64,000 nucleotides of DNA. It comes from Bacillota bacterium. GTDB taxonomy: Bacteria > Bacillota > Clostridia > Oscillospirales > Oscillospiraceae. The stretch spans positions 17,040 to 81,039 of the forward strand of contig JAQXVF010000045.1 in assembly GCA_029224785.1 (NCBI GenBank), given 5' to 3'. Shown here piece after piece: positions 43,446-52,202 of the stretch. The notes under the pieces were generated by a model. The model was not told where the DNA came from. It was given only the letters and a program-made list of their open reading frames with translations, and made no database searches. Position 1 is the stretch's first letter. The number at the start of each line of letters is the position of its first letter. A program made the position numbers and the translations under genes.

Positions 43446-43672
43446 CTGTGAAGAGGAGAGTATGCCGGACTGCCCGGTCAGAGAGCCGCGGATGGTGGAA
43501 AGCGGCACGGATGCAGACGGCGGAACATGGCCTCGGAGCCGGACCTTCGATAGGTAGGGGGTCCCGGGTGCGCCCGTGAAAGCGTGAAAGAGGCGGGCTT
43601 TCCCCGCGAAACAAGGTGGTACCGCGTCAGTTTTGTCGCCCTTGAGGATTCAAGGGCGATTTTCTTATTGGA
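43446..43672 (+). promoter_or_regulatory. T-box riboswitch (methionine specifier) controlling metG
   Basis: The conserved T-box AAGGTGGTACCGCG is at 43613-43626. Upstream is the Stem I with GAACATGGCC, giving an ATG specifier at 43527-43529, matching tRNA-Met. The terminator TCGCCCTTGA-GGAT-TCAAGGGCGA (43636-43659) is followed by TTTTCTTATT, and the T-box bases can pair with its 5' arm to form the antiterminator. Uncharged tRNA-Met binding would let transcription go on into metG. The terminator may also stop eut read-through. Confidence 0.93.
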
Positions 43673-43685
43673 AGGAGAAATCAAA

Positions 43686-45635
43686 ATGTGTGAAAAATGC
43701 AAGGGGAATTTCTACATTACCACCCCGATCTACTATCCCTCGGACAAACTCCATATCGGCCACGCTTACAGCACGGTGGCTACGGACACCATGGCCCGGT
43801 ATAAACGGCTTCAGGGATACGATGTCATGTTCCTGACCGGAACGGATGAGCATGGACAGAAGATTGAAGATAAGGCAAAGAATGCCGGTGTGACGCCCAA
43901 GCAGTTTGTGGACAATATCGTGGAGGGAGAAGGCGGTGTCAAGGATCTGTGGAAGCTCATGAACATTTCCTATGACCGGTTTATCCGTACCACCGATGAT
44001 TACCACGTTGCCTCCATTCAGAAGATCTTCAAGATGATGTACGACAACGGCGACATCTACAAGGGCAAGTATGTGGGAAAGTACTGCAAACCCTGCGAGA
44101 GCTTCTGGACGGATGCCCAGTTGGTGGACGGCATGTGCCCCGACTGCGGCGGCGAGGTTCAGGAGGCAGAGGAGGAAGCCTACTTCTTCCGCCTGAGCAA
44201 GTATGCAGACCGGGTTCAGGACCTGCTGGAGAACACCGATTTCCTGGAGCCCAGAAGCCGTGTCAACGAGATGGTGAATAACTTCATCAAGCCAGGGCTG
44301 GAGGATCTGTGTGTGTCCCGTACCTCCTTTACCTGGGGTGTGCCGGTGGACTTTGATCCGGGTCATGTGGTGTACGTTTGGATTGATGCCCTGTTTAACT
44401 ACATGACTGCCCTGGGATTCCAGAACGACCGGTATCAGGATCTGGAGAAGTTCTGGCCTGCGGATGTCCATTTCATCGGCAAGGAGATCGTCCGGTTCCA
44501 TTCCATCATCTGGCCGGCCATGCTGATGAGCCTGAATCTGCCCCTGCCCAAGAAGGTGTTCGGCCACGGCTGGCTGCTGTTGGACGGCGGCAAGATGAGC
44601 AAATCCAAGGGCAATGTGGTAGATCCCTATGTGCTGTCCCAGCGCTTTGGGGTGGATGCCCTGCGGTTCTTCCTGCTGCGTTCTTTCCCCTTCGGCTCCG
44701 ACGGCAACTTCTCCAACGAGCTGCTGATCTCCACCATCAACACCGACCTGGCCAATGACCTGGGCAACCTGGTTTCCCGTACCGTAGCCATGGCCCAGAA
44801 GTATTTCGGAGAGAAGCTGCCTGCTGAACAGACCGAAAATCCCGAGCTGGATACGGAACTGGTTTCCATGGTCTCCGGCCTGCGGGCAAAGTATGAGGAA
44901 CAGATGGAGCATTATGCCTTCCAGAATGCCCTGTCCGAGGTGTTCAAGGTCATTTCCCGGGCCAACAAGTATATCGATGAGAACGCACCCTGGGTTCTGG
45001 CCAAGAGCGAGGAGAATAAGCCCCGGCTGGCAAGAGTGCTGTATAACCTGCTGGAGACCATCCGTGTCTGCGGCGGATTGCTGACGCCGTTCATGCCCCA
45101 AACTGCCGGGGAAATCGGCAAGCGTCTGGGCGGTGCCAGAATGGATTGGGAGAGTCTGGGCGTATTTGGTGTACTGCCGGCGGATGTGGCGACCGTCAAC
45201 GGCCCGGCTTTGTTCCCCAGAATTGACATGGAGAAGGAATTGGCTGCCCTGGAAGCGCTGAGCAAGCCCAAGAAGGCCGAGCCGGAGCTGCCTCTGGCGG
45301 AGCCGAAAGCAGAGATCGCCTTTGACGACTTTGAGAAGGTGGATATGACCGTGGTGAAGGTGCTCTCCTGCGAAAAGGTGAAAAAGAGCGACAAGCTGCT
45401 GAAGTTCACCCTGGATGACGGCACCGGTACCCCCAGAACCATCCTTTCCGGCATTGCCAAGTACTACCAGCCGGAAGAACTGGTGGGCAAGACCCTGGTT
45501 GCGGTGACCAACCTGGCACCCCGGAAGATGATGGGTCAGCTGAGCTGCGGTATGCTGCTGAGCGCCGAGCGGGGCGACAAGCTGAACCTTGTGATGGTGG
45601 ATGACAAGATCCCCGCCGGTGCAAGGCTGGTGTAA
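43686..45635 (+). CDS. metG: Methionyl-tRNA synthetase
   Basis: Charges tRNA-Met with methionine. The 649-aa protein has FYITTPIYYPSDKLHIGHAY (HIGH motif), a CxxC zinc knuckle set (YCKPCESF ... MCPDCGG), KMSKS as LDGGKMSKSKGN near residue 302 and a C-terminal tRNA-binding Trbp111-like domain (FEKVDMTVVKVLSCEKV ... LAPRKMMGQLSCGM). The ATG at 43686 follows AAGGAG; the track start (43584) is inside the T-box. Controlled by the T-box above. Confidence 0.97.
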   Translation: MCEKCKGNFYITTPIYYPSDKLHIGHAYSTVATDTMARYKRLQGYDVMFLTGTDEHGQKIEDKAKNAGVTPKQFVDNIVEGEGGVKDLWKLMNISYDRFIRTTDDYHVASIQKIFKMMYDNGDIYKGKYVGKYCKPCESFWTDAQLVDGMCPDCGGEVQEAEEEAYFFRLSKYADRVQDLLENTDFLEPRSRVNEMVNNFIKPGLEDLCVSRTSFTWGVPVDFDPGHVVYVWIDALFNYMTALGFQNDRYQDLEKFWPADVHFIGKEIVRFHSIIWPAMLMSLNLPLPKKVFGHGWLLLDGGKMSKSKGNVVDPYVLSQRFGVDALRFFLLRSFPFGSDGNFSNELLISTINTDLANDLGNLVSRTVAMAQKYFGEKLPAEQTENPELDTELVSMVSGLRAKYEEQMEHYAFQNALSEVFKVISRANKYIDENAPWVLAKSEENKPRLARVLYNLLETIRVCGGLLTPFMPQTAGEIGKRLGGARMDWESLGVFGVLPADVATVNGPALFPRIDMEKELAALEALSKPKKAEPELPLAEPKAEIAFDDFEKVDMTVVKVLSCEKVKKSDKLLKFTLDDGTGTPRTILSGIAKYYQPEELVGKTLVAVTNLAPRKMMGQLSCGMLLSAERGDKLNLVMVDDKIPAGARLV

Positions 45636-45854
45636 TACGGCAAGAACGGAGATGGTGGCGGGAAATCGGATGGATTCCGTTCTTTCTCCACGATCCTTGT
45701 TCCGTCCCCGTTTTCCCGCAGCGATGACGGAACCATCCGCCGGGTGGCTCTGGGCATCTGCATTGCAGACGGTACCGTGATGCTGCTGTCCGGTCTTCCT
45801 GCGGTGAAGGCGTTGAAAAACACCTTCCATGAGGACGAAGCCCGGAAATGATCA

Positions 45855-45891
45855 AACCCCCACCATGGAACATGGCTCCATGGCGGGGGTT
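45855..45891. terminator. Bidirectional terminator between metG and the DUF4353-like gene
   Basis: AACCCCC(A)CCATGG and CCATGG(C)GGGGGTT form a long stem, with TCTTTC on the plus side. The stretch 45636-45851 after metG is open in the metG frame (see findings), but has no ribosome site and no recognised product. Confidence 0.7.
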
Positions 45892-45910
45892 CTTTCTCTG
45901 GATCTTTCGA

Positions 45911-47620
45911 TTACGGACGTCCGAAGCCTCCCTTGCCACCTCCGGGACCGCCCGTTCCTCCGGGGCCTCCCATGCCGCCGCCGTAGAGGGTGGAGGTCAT
46001 GGTGATCCGGGTCTCAAAGGTGCCTGCCGTGACGGTATAGGTGCCGCCTACGGTGATCCCAGGGCAGGAGATGACCACGCAGTCATAGGATGCTTCTGCG
46101 GTCATCTGCGCCAGAACGTTGCCGCTTCCGTCCCGAATGGCGATTTCCGTTCCGGCATTTTGTGCGCCGGTGGAGACAAGAATGCTGCCCTGGTTTTCTG
46201 CCTGAGAGAAATTCTGGCTCATTCCGGCGGAGCCTGCTGCAAGGATGGTGCCCCCGGTGACGGTGCCTCCTGCATCGTAGTCCAAGGCACCATTGCCGGG
46301 ATTGGTGGGACCGGATACATAGACCTGTCCGCCGGAGACGGTGAGGGTGCCGTTGGCGTCCAGACCGTCCCCGCCTGCGTTGACAAACAGGGTGCCCCCG
46401 GAAATGGTCAGTGAGGCGGAGCCTCCGCCGAACCGGTCCCCGCCAAAGAAGCCGCCGAATCCGCTTCCGTCTGTGCCGCCGGCGGCGTTGATGCCGTCAT
46501 CGGAGGATTTGAGCGCCACATACCCGCCGGAAATGTGGATCGTCTGTCCTTCCAGTCCTTCATAGCTGGTGAGGATCTGAATCTGGCCGTCGGAAAGGGA
46601 CAACATCTCGTCGGCGTGGATTCCGTCATCTCCGGTGGAAAGGGTGAAACTGCCGCCGTCAATGGTGACATTTCCCCCGTGAATGGCATCATCGGCGCTG
46701 TCAATGTGGAAAACACCCTGGGTGATGGTCACATCGGCAGCCTTGATGCCTTTTGTGCTGGAAGTGGCTGCCGTTCTGCTGCCGGATCCACCGCCGGCTG
46801 TGATGGTGAAGTTGCCGCCGGAGACACACAGTGCCGTGGATGCGCTGACACTGTCACCTTGGGACTGAATCCGGAAGTCTCCGCCGCTGACAGTGATGGA
46901 CCCCAGGGAGATATCGTCCTTGTTTTCTCCGTGGAGACCATCTTTTCCCGTTTGCAGGGTGAAGTCTCCTCCGATGATCGTGAGAGAGTCCTTGGCGGAG
47001 ATCCCATGTTCCTGGGAAACCACGGAATAGGTGCCGGACAGGAAAGTGACGGTGTCTTTGCCTACGATGCCGTGCCCGGCCGGGGAGGAGACCGTAAGAG
47101 ATCCGCTGCCGTCAAAAATCAGATCCGCTTTGGAGAAGATGACGCCGTCCACATTGCTGTCGCCGGAATTCTCAAAGCTGCTGCCGTTGGAAAGAGTGTT
47201 GGAGGTTCCGGCCCCGGTGGTGATCGTCACCGTCTCGGCACTCTGGATCCAAACGGGGGCGCCGGTGCTGCAGCTCAGCTCCAGTCCGGACAGAAGAAGG
47301 ATGACGGTTTCTCCCTTGGCATCGACGATGACCTGACCGTCGGACAGAGAACCGGAGAGCAGATAGGTACCGGACCGGGAAATGATCGCCTGATTGCCGC
47401 TGATTTCCACACCATCACCGGAGACGGTAATCCCGGAGCCGGAGAAGGACAGACTTGTGTCACCGTCGGCAGCAGGCAATGAGGAAACGGCCGGAACCGT
47501 TTCCGGGGCAGCAGTTGTGCCGGAGGAAGGGGGTTCGGTGGGGGCGTCTCCTGCGGTGGCGCAGGCGGTCAGAAAAAGGGAAAGGCAAAGGAAGAGAAAT
47601 AGGAACCGATGTTTTTTCAT
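45911..47620 (-). CDS. DUF4353-like carbohydrate-binding-domain lipoprotein
   Basis: 569-aa secreted lipoprotein: MKKHRFLFLFLCLSLFLTAC with lipobox LTAC. An S/T/P-rich linker follows. The rest is a right-handed beta-helix-like array of SGG-x-(F/V/I) turns (GDFTLQTGKDGLHGENKDD, SADDAIHGGNVTIDGGSF, SSDDGINAAGG) as in DUF4353 proteins. The end is glycine/proline-rich (YGGGMGGPGGTGGPGGGKGG). ATG 47620 follows GGAGG. Such proteins occur beside CotH-like or polysaccharide genes; none is adjacent here. The likely place is the cell surface; ligand unknown. Confidence 0.8.
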   Translation of the reverse strand: MKKHRFLFLFLCLSLFLTACATAGDAPTEPPSSGTTAAPETVPAVSSLPAADGDTSLSFSGSGITVSGDGVEISGNQAIISRSGTYLLSGSLSDGQVIVDAKGETVILLLSGLELSCSTGAPVWIQSAETVTITTGAGTSNTLSNGSSFENSGDSNVDGVIFSKADLIFDGSGSLTVSSPAGHGIVGKDTVTFLSGTYSVVSQEHGISAKDSLTIIGGDFTLQTGKDGLHGENKDDISLGSITVSGGDFRIQSQGDSVSASTALCVSGGNFTITAGGGSGSRTAATSSTKGIKAADVTITQGVFHIDSADDAIHGGNVTIDGGSFTLSTGDDGIHADEMLSLSDGQIQILTSYEGLEGQTIHISGGYVALKSSDDGINAAGGTDGSGFGGFFGGDRFGGGSASLTISGGTLFVNAGGDGLDANGTLTVSGGQVYVSGPTNPGNGALDYDAGGTVTGGTILAAGSAGMSQNFSQAENQGSILVSTGAQNAGTEIAIRDGSGNVLAQMTAEASYDCVVISCPGITVGGTYTVTAGTFETRITMTSTLYGGGMGGPGGTGGPGGGKGGFGRP

Positions 47621-47778
47621 GGAATGACCTCCTTTGCCGGTAGTATAGCCGGAAAATCTTAAACGTACATGAAAGAAACGGAAAAGGATCTGTGAACACG
47701 GCTTCATAAGTTTTCTATGATGGTTTCACCGGGATCTGGATTCTCCGCGTTTTCCTTTCGGTAAAAATGAATAAATAG

Positions 47779-47807
47779 TGGACATTTCAAAACAGATCTG
47801 CTATAGT
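47779..47807 (+). promoter_or_regulatory. Promoter of the LRR/cell-wall-binding protein gene
   Basis: TGGACA at 47779-47784 and TATAGT at 47802-47807, spacer 17 bp. The leader is about 195 nt and carries a stem GCAAGTGC/GCGCTTGC with TTTT loop at 47841-47860. No riboswitch class is recognised. Confidence 0.65.
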
Positions 47808-48008
47808 ATTTGCAATACAAAGCGGGATGATGCTTGAAGAGCAAGTGCTTTTGCGCTTGCTTGTGTATCAGATCCTTGGCACCATTTCGCCTGGAGTATG
47901 GTACAGGAATGGATGGGGGGAGATGTGGTACTTTTCAACGGTTTGAGCGTTTTATTTGACGCGTGGAATCCTTTATCCTCAAAAAAACATTAGATTGGAG
48001 ATTGTAGA

Positions 48009-50480
48009 ATGGCAAAAGCGAAGCATAGGATTGCAGCGAGGATTCTCTGCGCTGCGATGGTATTCCTGATTTGCGTTTCATTCCTTCCGGTGGGTGCCAA
48101 AGCCGCGTCCACCGCAAGCATCTACGTGGATCCTTCCGACAATGTGACGGAGTTTGACGCAAGAGAAACGATTCATTTTTACGTAAGAATTCGCAAGTAC
48201 AGCACCAGCGATACCGGAAACTATTATGTGTATATTTATAATGAATCCGGCAACAGAGTGGCTTACACCAGCGGCTCCATCAGCAACCTTTCTGTCGGAG
48301 TCACCAGAATTGATACCTTCTGGGATTATACCAGTGATCCCCATGAGATTGGCAAATACAGCGTTCGTTATTATACCTCCAACGATACCGGTGGCACAGA
48401 GTATTTCAGCGTTGTACATGACGAGGCTTCCTTTGGCTCCGGTTTGAAATATGAAATGGATCGCAACGGATTGCTGACGATTTCCGGAAGCGGCGCAATG
48501 CCTTCCTTCGGATACAGCGACCAGCCCTGGAGAGGCCAGGAAAACGCAGTGAAAGAGGTCGTCATTGAAGACGGAGTTACCGGAATCGGTGATCACTGCT
48601 TCTATGACTTCCCCAATATCCAGAAAGTGACGATTGCGGGGTCCGTGCGCAGTATTGGCGAGTATGCATTCTCGTATGATGGCGGACTGCAGGAAGTTGA
48701 GATCAAAAGCGGAACGAAGATCATTGGCAGACGGTCTTTTTCGAATTGTACCGCCTTGTCAAAGCTGACTCTGCCGTCAACGGTTACTTCAATTGAAATC
48801 GCCGCATTTGACGGCGTTTATTTGGATGATATTTACTATCTTGGCAGCCAGGAGCAGTGGAACAATATCAGCATTAAGAGTCTCAATGATTGTCTGTCCA
48901 CTGCCAATCTTCATTTCGAAGGCTTTAGCTGGAAGCTGAGCAACGGGGTCCTGACGATTTCCGGCAAAGGCCCCATGCCGGATTATGACAACGAATCAGC
49001 CCCGTGGGATACGGAGCAGGTTAGGAGCATTGTGATTTCCGATGGCGTGACATCGATCGGAAACTCCGCATTTCTTTCCTGTGATTATGCAACCAGTGTT
49101 TCTATCCCCACAAGTGTAACCAGCATCGGCGACTACGCGTTTGCGTGGTGTTCGCGTCTGAACACCATCGACATTCCGAAAAACGTTACCAACATCGGTG
49201 ATTGGTCCTTTGTCGGATGCACTGGTTTGACTGGGATCAACGTGGATACAAACAATACAAAATATACATCCAAAGACGGTGTGCTTTTCTCCAAAGACAT
49301 GACGCAACTGATTTGCTTCCCCGCGAAAAAAAGCAGAGCTTATCAGATCCCCTCAGGCGTGACCACGATCGGGCTCGCGGCGTTTAATAACAGTGGAATT
49401 ACAAGCGTTTCTATTCCTGACAGCGTTACGGAGATTGGCATGCAAGCATTTGCGTGGTGTAAAGGGCTTACAAGCATCACGATTCCCAAAAATGTGGTTA
49501 CGATCGATTCGTTTGCGTTTTTCGAAGCCGGCTTGAAGAGTATTGTGTTCAAAAGCTGTCCCAGCATCGATGACTACGCATTCGCTGATGTCACCGCTAC
49601 GGTATATTATCGTTCCACAGACGGATGGACTTCCTCCAATCGGAAGAGCTTTGGCGGAACGCTCACCTGGAAGCTGCTGCAGAACGGCTGGAACAATCTG
49701 GGTGGAAAGTGGTATTATTTTGTAAACGGTGAGGAAGTGACCGGCTGGAAGCAGATCAGCAGCAAGTGGTACTATTTTGATGCCTCCGGTGTCATGCAGA
49801 CCGGTTGGAAGCAGATCAGCGGAAAGTGGTACTATTTCAATGCCAACGGTGCGATGCAGACCGGATTTGTCAAGATCAACAGCAAAACCTACTATTTCAA
49901 CGCCAATGGTGTCTGGCAGAAATATGTTGGCTGGCAGCAGGTCTCCGGGAAGTGGTATTACTTCAATCAGGACAGCGTGATACTGACCGGCTGGCAGCAG
50001 ATCAATAGCAAGTGGTATTACCTGGGCACCGACGGCGCGATGCAGAAGGGCCTGCTGAAGATCAACGGCAAGCTGTACTACTTCAATGACAACGGTGTTT
50101 GGCAGAAGTATGTTGGCTGGAAGCAGATCGACGGGAAATGGCATTACTTCAATCAGGACAGTGTTGCAGTGACCGGTTGGCAGCAGATCAAGACCAAGTG
50201 GTACTACTTCGGTACCGACGGCAGTATGAAGACCGGTTGGCTGGAGCTCAATGGCAAGAAGTATTACCTGGATGCCGATGGCGTCATGCAGACAGCGTGG
50301 ACGCAGATTGACGGCCAGTGGTATTACTTCAATGCCGGCGGCGATATGAAGACTGGCTGGCTGCAGCAGGGCTCGACCTGGTATTATTTCAAGGCCGACG
50401 GTGTCATGGCCTGTGACGAGACCCTGACCATTAACGGAAAGACCTACACATTCAGCTCCACCGGCGCGTGGATCCAGTAA
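48009..50480 (+). CDS. Secreted leucine-rich-repeat protein with choline-binding-type wall-anchor repeats
   Basis: 823-aa surface protein. A signal peptide (basic start, hydrophobic core AMVFLICVSFLPVGAKA) is followed by an exterior domain (about 33-150) and LRR_5/BspA-like repeats (about 160-550) with units such as VSIPTSVTSIGDYAFAWCS. Residues 560-823 hold 13 cell-wall-binding repeats of the G-W-x-x-x-x-x-K-W-Y-Y-F type, like choline-binding and toxin repeats. Two 62-residue blocks in that part are near copies. This layout anchors the protein non-covalently to teichoic acids and displays an LRR face for adhesion or ligand binding. It is transcribed alone. Confidence 0.9.
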   Translation: MAKAKHRIAARILCAAMVFLICVSFLPVGAKAASTASIYVDPSDNVTEFDARETIHFYVRIRKYSTSDTGNYYVYIYNESGNRVAYTSGSISNLSVGVTRIDTFWDYTSDPHEIGKYSVRYYTSNDTGGTEYFSVVHDEASFGSGLKYEMDRNGLLTISGSGAMPSFGYSDQPWRGQENAVKEVVIEDGVTGIGDHCFYDFPNIQKVTIAGSVRSIGEYAFSYDGGLQEVEIKSGTKIIGRRSFSNCTALSKLTLPSTVTSIEIAAFDGVYLDDIYYLGSQEQWNNISIKSLNDCLSTANLHFEGFSWKLSNGVLTISGKGPMPDYDNESAPWDTEQVRSIVISDGVTSIGNSAFLSCDYATSVSIPTSVTSIGDYAFAWCSRLNTIDIPKNVTNIGDWSFVGCTGLTGINVDTNNTKYTSKDGVLFSKDMTQLICFPAKKSRAYQIPSGVTTIGLAAFNNSGITSVSIPDSVTEIGMQAFAWCKGLTSITIPKNVVTIDSFAFFEAGLKSIVFKSCPSIDDYAFADVTATVYYRSTDGWTSSNRKSFGGTLTWKLLQNGWNNLGGKWYYFVNGEEVTGWKQISSKWYYFDASGVMQTGWKQISGKWYYFNANGAMQTGFVKINSKTYYFNANGVWQKYVGWQQVSGKWYYFNQDSVILTGWQQINSKWYYLGTDGAMQKGLLKINGKLYYFNDNGVWQKYVGWKQIDGKWHYFNQDSVAVTGWQQIKTKWYYFGTDGSMKTGWLELNGKKYYLDADGVMQTAWTQIDGQWYYFNAGGDMKTGWLQQGSTWYYFKADGVMACDETLTINGKTYTFSSTGAWIQ
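49854..50225 (+). repeat. Tandem duplication of a 186-bp wall-binding cassette
   Basis: Unit A 49854-50039 and unit B 50040-50225 each encode 62 residues with the order (A/L)-INxKxYYFNxNGVWQKYVGW ... DSV ... GWQQI. They are exactly the same length and still similar at the DNA level, pointing to a recent internal duplication. Confidence 0.85.
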
Positions 50481-50550
50481 TCGAAATTGAGGCCGCCCGC
50501 CTGGGCGGCCTCCACCTACGATTGCGCAAATATCCGTTGATAGGAAGAAT

Positions 50551-50576
50551 CAAGCCCTCCGTTACCGGAGGGCTTG
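50551..50576. terminator. Terminator between the LRR gene and the MATE gene
   Basis: CAAGCCCTCCG pairs with CGGAGGGCTTG around TTAC; CAGTGTTTTTT follows on the plus side, ATTCTT on the minus side. A further stem GAGGCCGCC/GGCGGCCTC at 50489-50512 directly follows the LRR stop. Confidence 0.8.
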
Positions 50577-50593
50577 CAGTGTTTTTTGGAAGA

Positions 50594-51979
50594 TCAGGCG
50601 GTTTCGGCTGCGTCAAGAGCCTCGGCCTCCGACAGACGCTTCATGGTCTTTCTGTAGACAGGGATGGCCAGGAACAGGCTCAGGAAATCGGCAACGCCCT
50701 GAACGCAGACAACACCGACTGCCTTGAACAGGTAGGCCAGCAGATGAACGATGGGCAGGAAGCAGGTGCCCTGGCGGCAGGTGGAAAGAAGCAATGCGCC
50801 CTTGGCGTCACCCAGACCGGCACAGAGCATATTGACGGTTGCCACCCAGGCGTGGATCGGCATTGCCAGACACTGGATGCGGATGCACAGGGCACCAAGG
50901 CGCTGCATTTCCGGATCTGCCTTGGCAAAGAGGCTGATAAAGCCGTTGGCAAAAACGCCCAACACCACTGCCATGATCAGACCGCCCACGACTGCCACCC
51001 TGGAAGTGAAGTGGAAGGACTCCCGGACCCGATCATACCGCTTGGCGCCCCAACAGAAGCCTGCCACAGGCTGGAAGCCGGTGCCCATGCCCAGAATAAT
51101 GCCGAAGGGGAACATCATGACCTTGTTGGACACGCCGATACCGGCCAGAACGGAGTCGGAAATGCTGCCGGCGATGTTGTTGAGCACGATGGCAGCCACC
51201 ACGGCCAGGCCGGAACGGAACATGGAGGAGGAACCGACACTGACGATCTGCTTCATGATCTCAACGGTGGGCTTGAAATTCCGGATGGAGATCCGCAGGA
51301 TGCTGCGGTGGGTGATGTAGGGGTAGATCAGAATGGAGAAGCTGATGAGCTTGGAAATGGCAGTTGCCATGGAAGCGCCGGCCACACCCAGGTTCAGCTT
51401 GATGATGAAGATGGGATCCAGGAAGCAGTTGATGATGCCGCCGATGCCCATGCCCACCATGGACAGCATGGAGTTTCCTTCCGCCCGGAGGCACTGGTTC
51501 ATGACAAAGTTGGCAGCCATGAAGGGAGCTACCAGCAGAATGTAGGTGGCGTAGTCGATGGCATACTTTTCACAGGTTGCGGTGGCGCCCAGCATCCGGA
51601 CCATGGGGGTCATGAATGCGATGCCCAGAACCATGACCAGCATACCGAAGAATATGGCCAGGAAGAAAGCGGAGGAAAGGACCTGATCGGCCTTTTTCTT
51701 GTTTCCCTGGCCCAACAGTCGGGCGATATAGCTGTTGGCACCTACGGCCAGCAGGGAACCGGCCATCATGATGATCTGGTCCAGAGAGCTGTTGACACTG
51801 ACTGCGGCAGTGGCGTTGGTGCCCAGGCCGGAGACGAAGTAGGTGTCAGCGAGAGAATAGATGGCGTTGATGAGAAATGCGATGATGGATGGCAGAGACA
51901 TGGAGGCGATCAGCTTCGGCATGGGCATGGTGAGCATTTTGTTCTGCCGAAGACTGGTATCCTTGGACGTGCTTGGCAT
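50594..51979 (-). CDS. MATE-family multidrug/cation efflux transporter
   Basis: 461 aa with 12 hydrophobic segments and two pseudo-symmetric MatE halves. The first half starts PKLIASMSLPSIIAFLINAI and has GLGTNATAAVSVNSSLDQII; the second has FGIILGMGTGFQPVAGFCWG. Such pumps use Na+ or H+ to export drugs or metabolites. The substrate is unknown. It is a single gene with its own promoter (TTGACA 52070-52065, TAGAAT 52046-52041, spacer 18) and a GTTGC-GAAT-GCAAC hairpin in the leader at 52014-52027. Confidence 0.92.
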   Translation of the reverse strand: MPSTSKDTSLRQNKMLTMPMPKLIASMSLPSIIAFLINAIYSLADTYFVSGLGTNATAAVSVNSSLDQIIMMAGSLLAVGANSYIARLLGQGNKKKADQVLSSAFFLAIFFGMLVMVLGIAFMTPMVRMLGATATCEKYAIDYATYILLVAPFMAANFVMNQCLRAEGNSMLSMVGMGIGGIINCFLDPIFIIKLNLGVAGASMATAISKLISFSILIYPYITHRSILRISIRNFKPTVEIMKQIVSVGSSSMFRSGLAVVAAIVLNNIAGSISDSVLAGIGVSNKVMMFPFGIILGMGTGFQPVAGFCWGAKRYDRVRESFHFTSRVAVVGGLIMAVVLGVFANGFISLFAKADPEMQRLGALCIRIQCLAMPIHAWVATVNMLCAGLGDAKGALLLSTCRQGTCFLPIVHLLAYLFKAVGVVCVQGVADFLSLFLAIPVYRKTMKRLSEAEALDAAETA

Positions 51980-52159
51980 AATGAATCCCTTCTTTTTCCC
52001 AGAATAGAAAATCGTTGCGAATGCAACATAATGATTTCCTATTCTACCATGCGATAGGGGATGCTGTCAAGGGAACGGGGGAAATTTGTGTAGTATGCTA
52101 CTTATCGGTTTTCATACCCCGGGGATTCTGCACGAAAAACAAAAATATGTCCAATCAAA

Positions 52160-52186
52160 ACAGCCTGCCGTTTTCCGGCAGGCTGT
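52160..52186 (-). terminator. Terminator of the M3 peptidase gene
   Basis: ACAGCCTGCCG and CGGCAGGCTGT form an 11-bp stem with a five-base loop; on the minus strand TTTTGATTG follows. It lies 16 bases past the peptidase stop. Confidence 0.85.
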
Positions 52187-52202
52187 CAGAATGGACTACG
52201 AA

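Noticed and set aside
43665-45830. 721-aa minus-strand ORF over metG
   Set aside because: Shadow; metG with HIGH and KMSKS motifs is certain.
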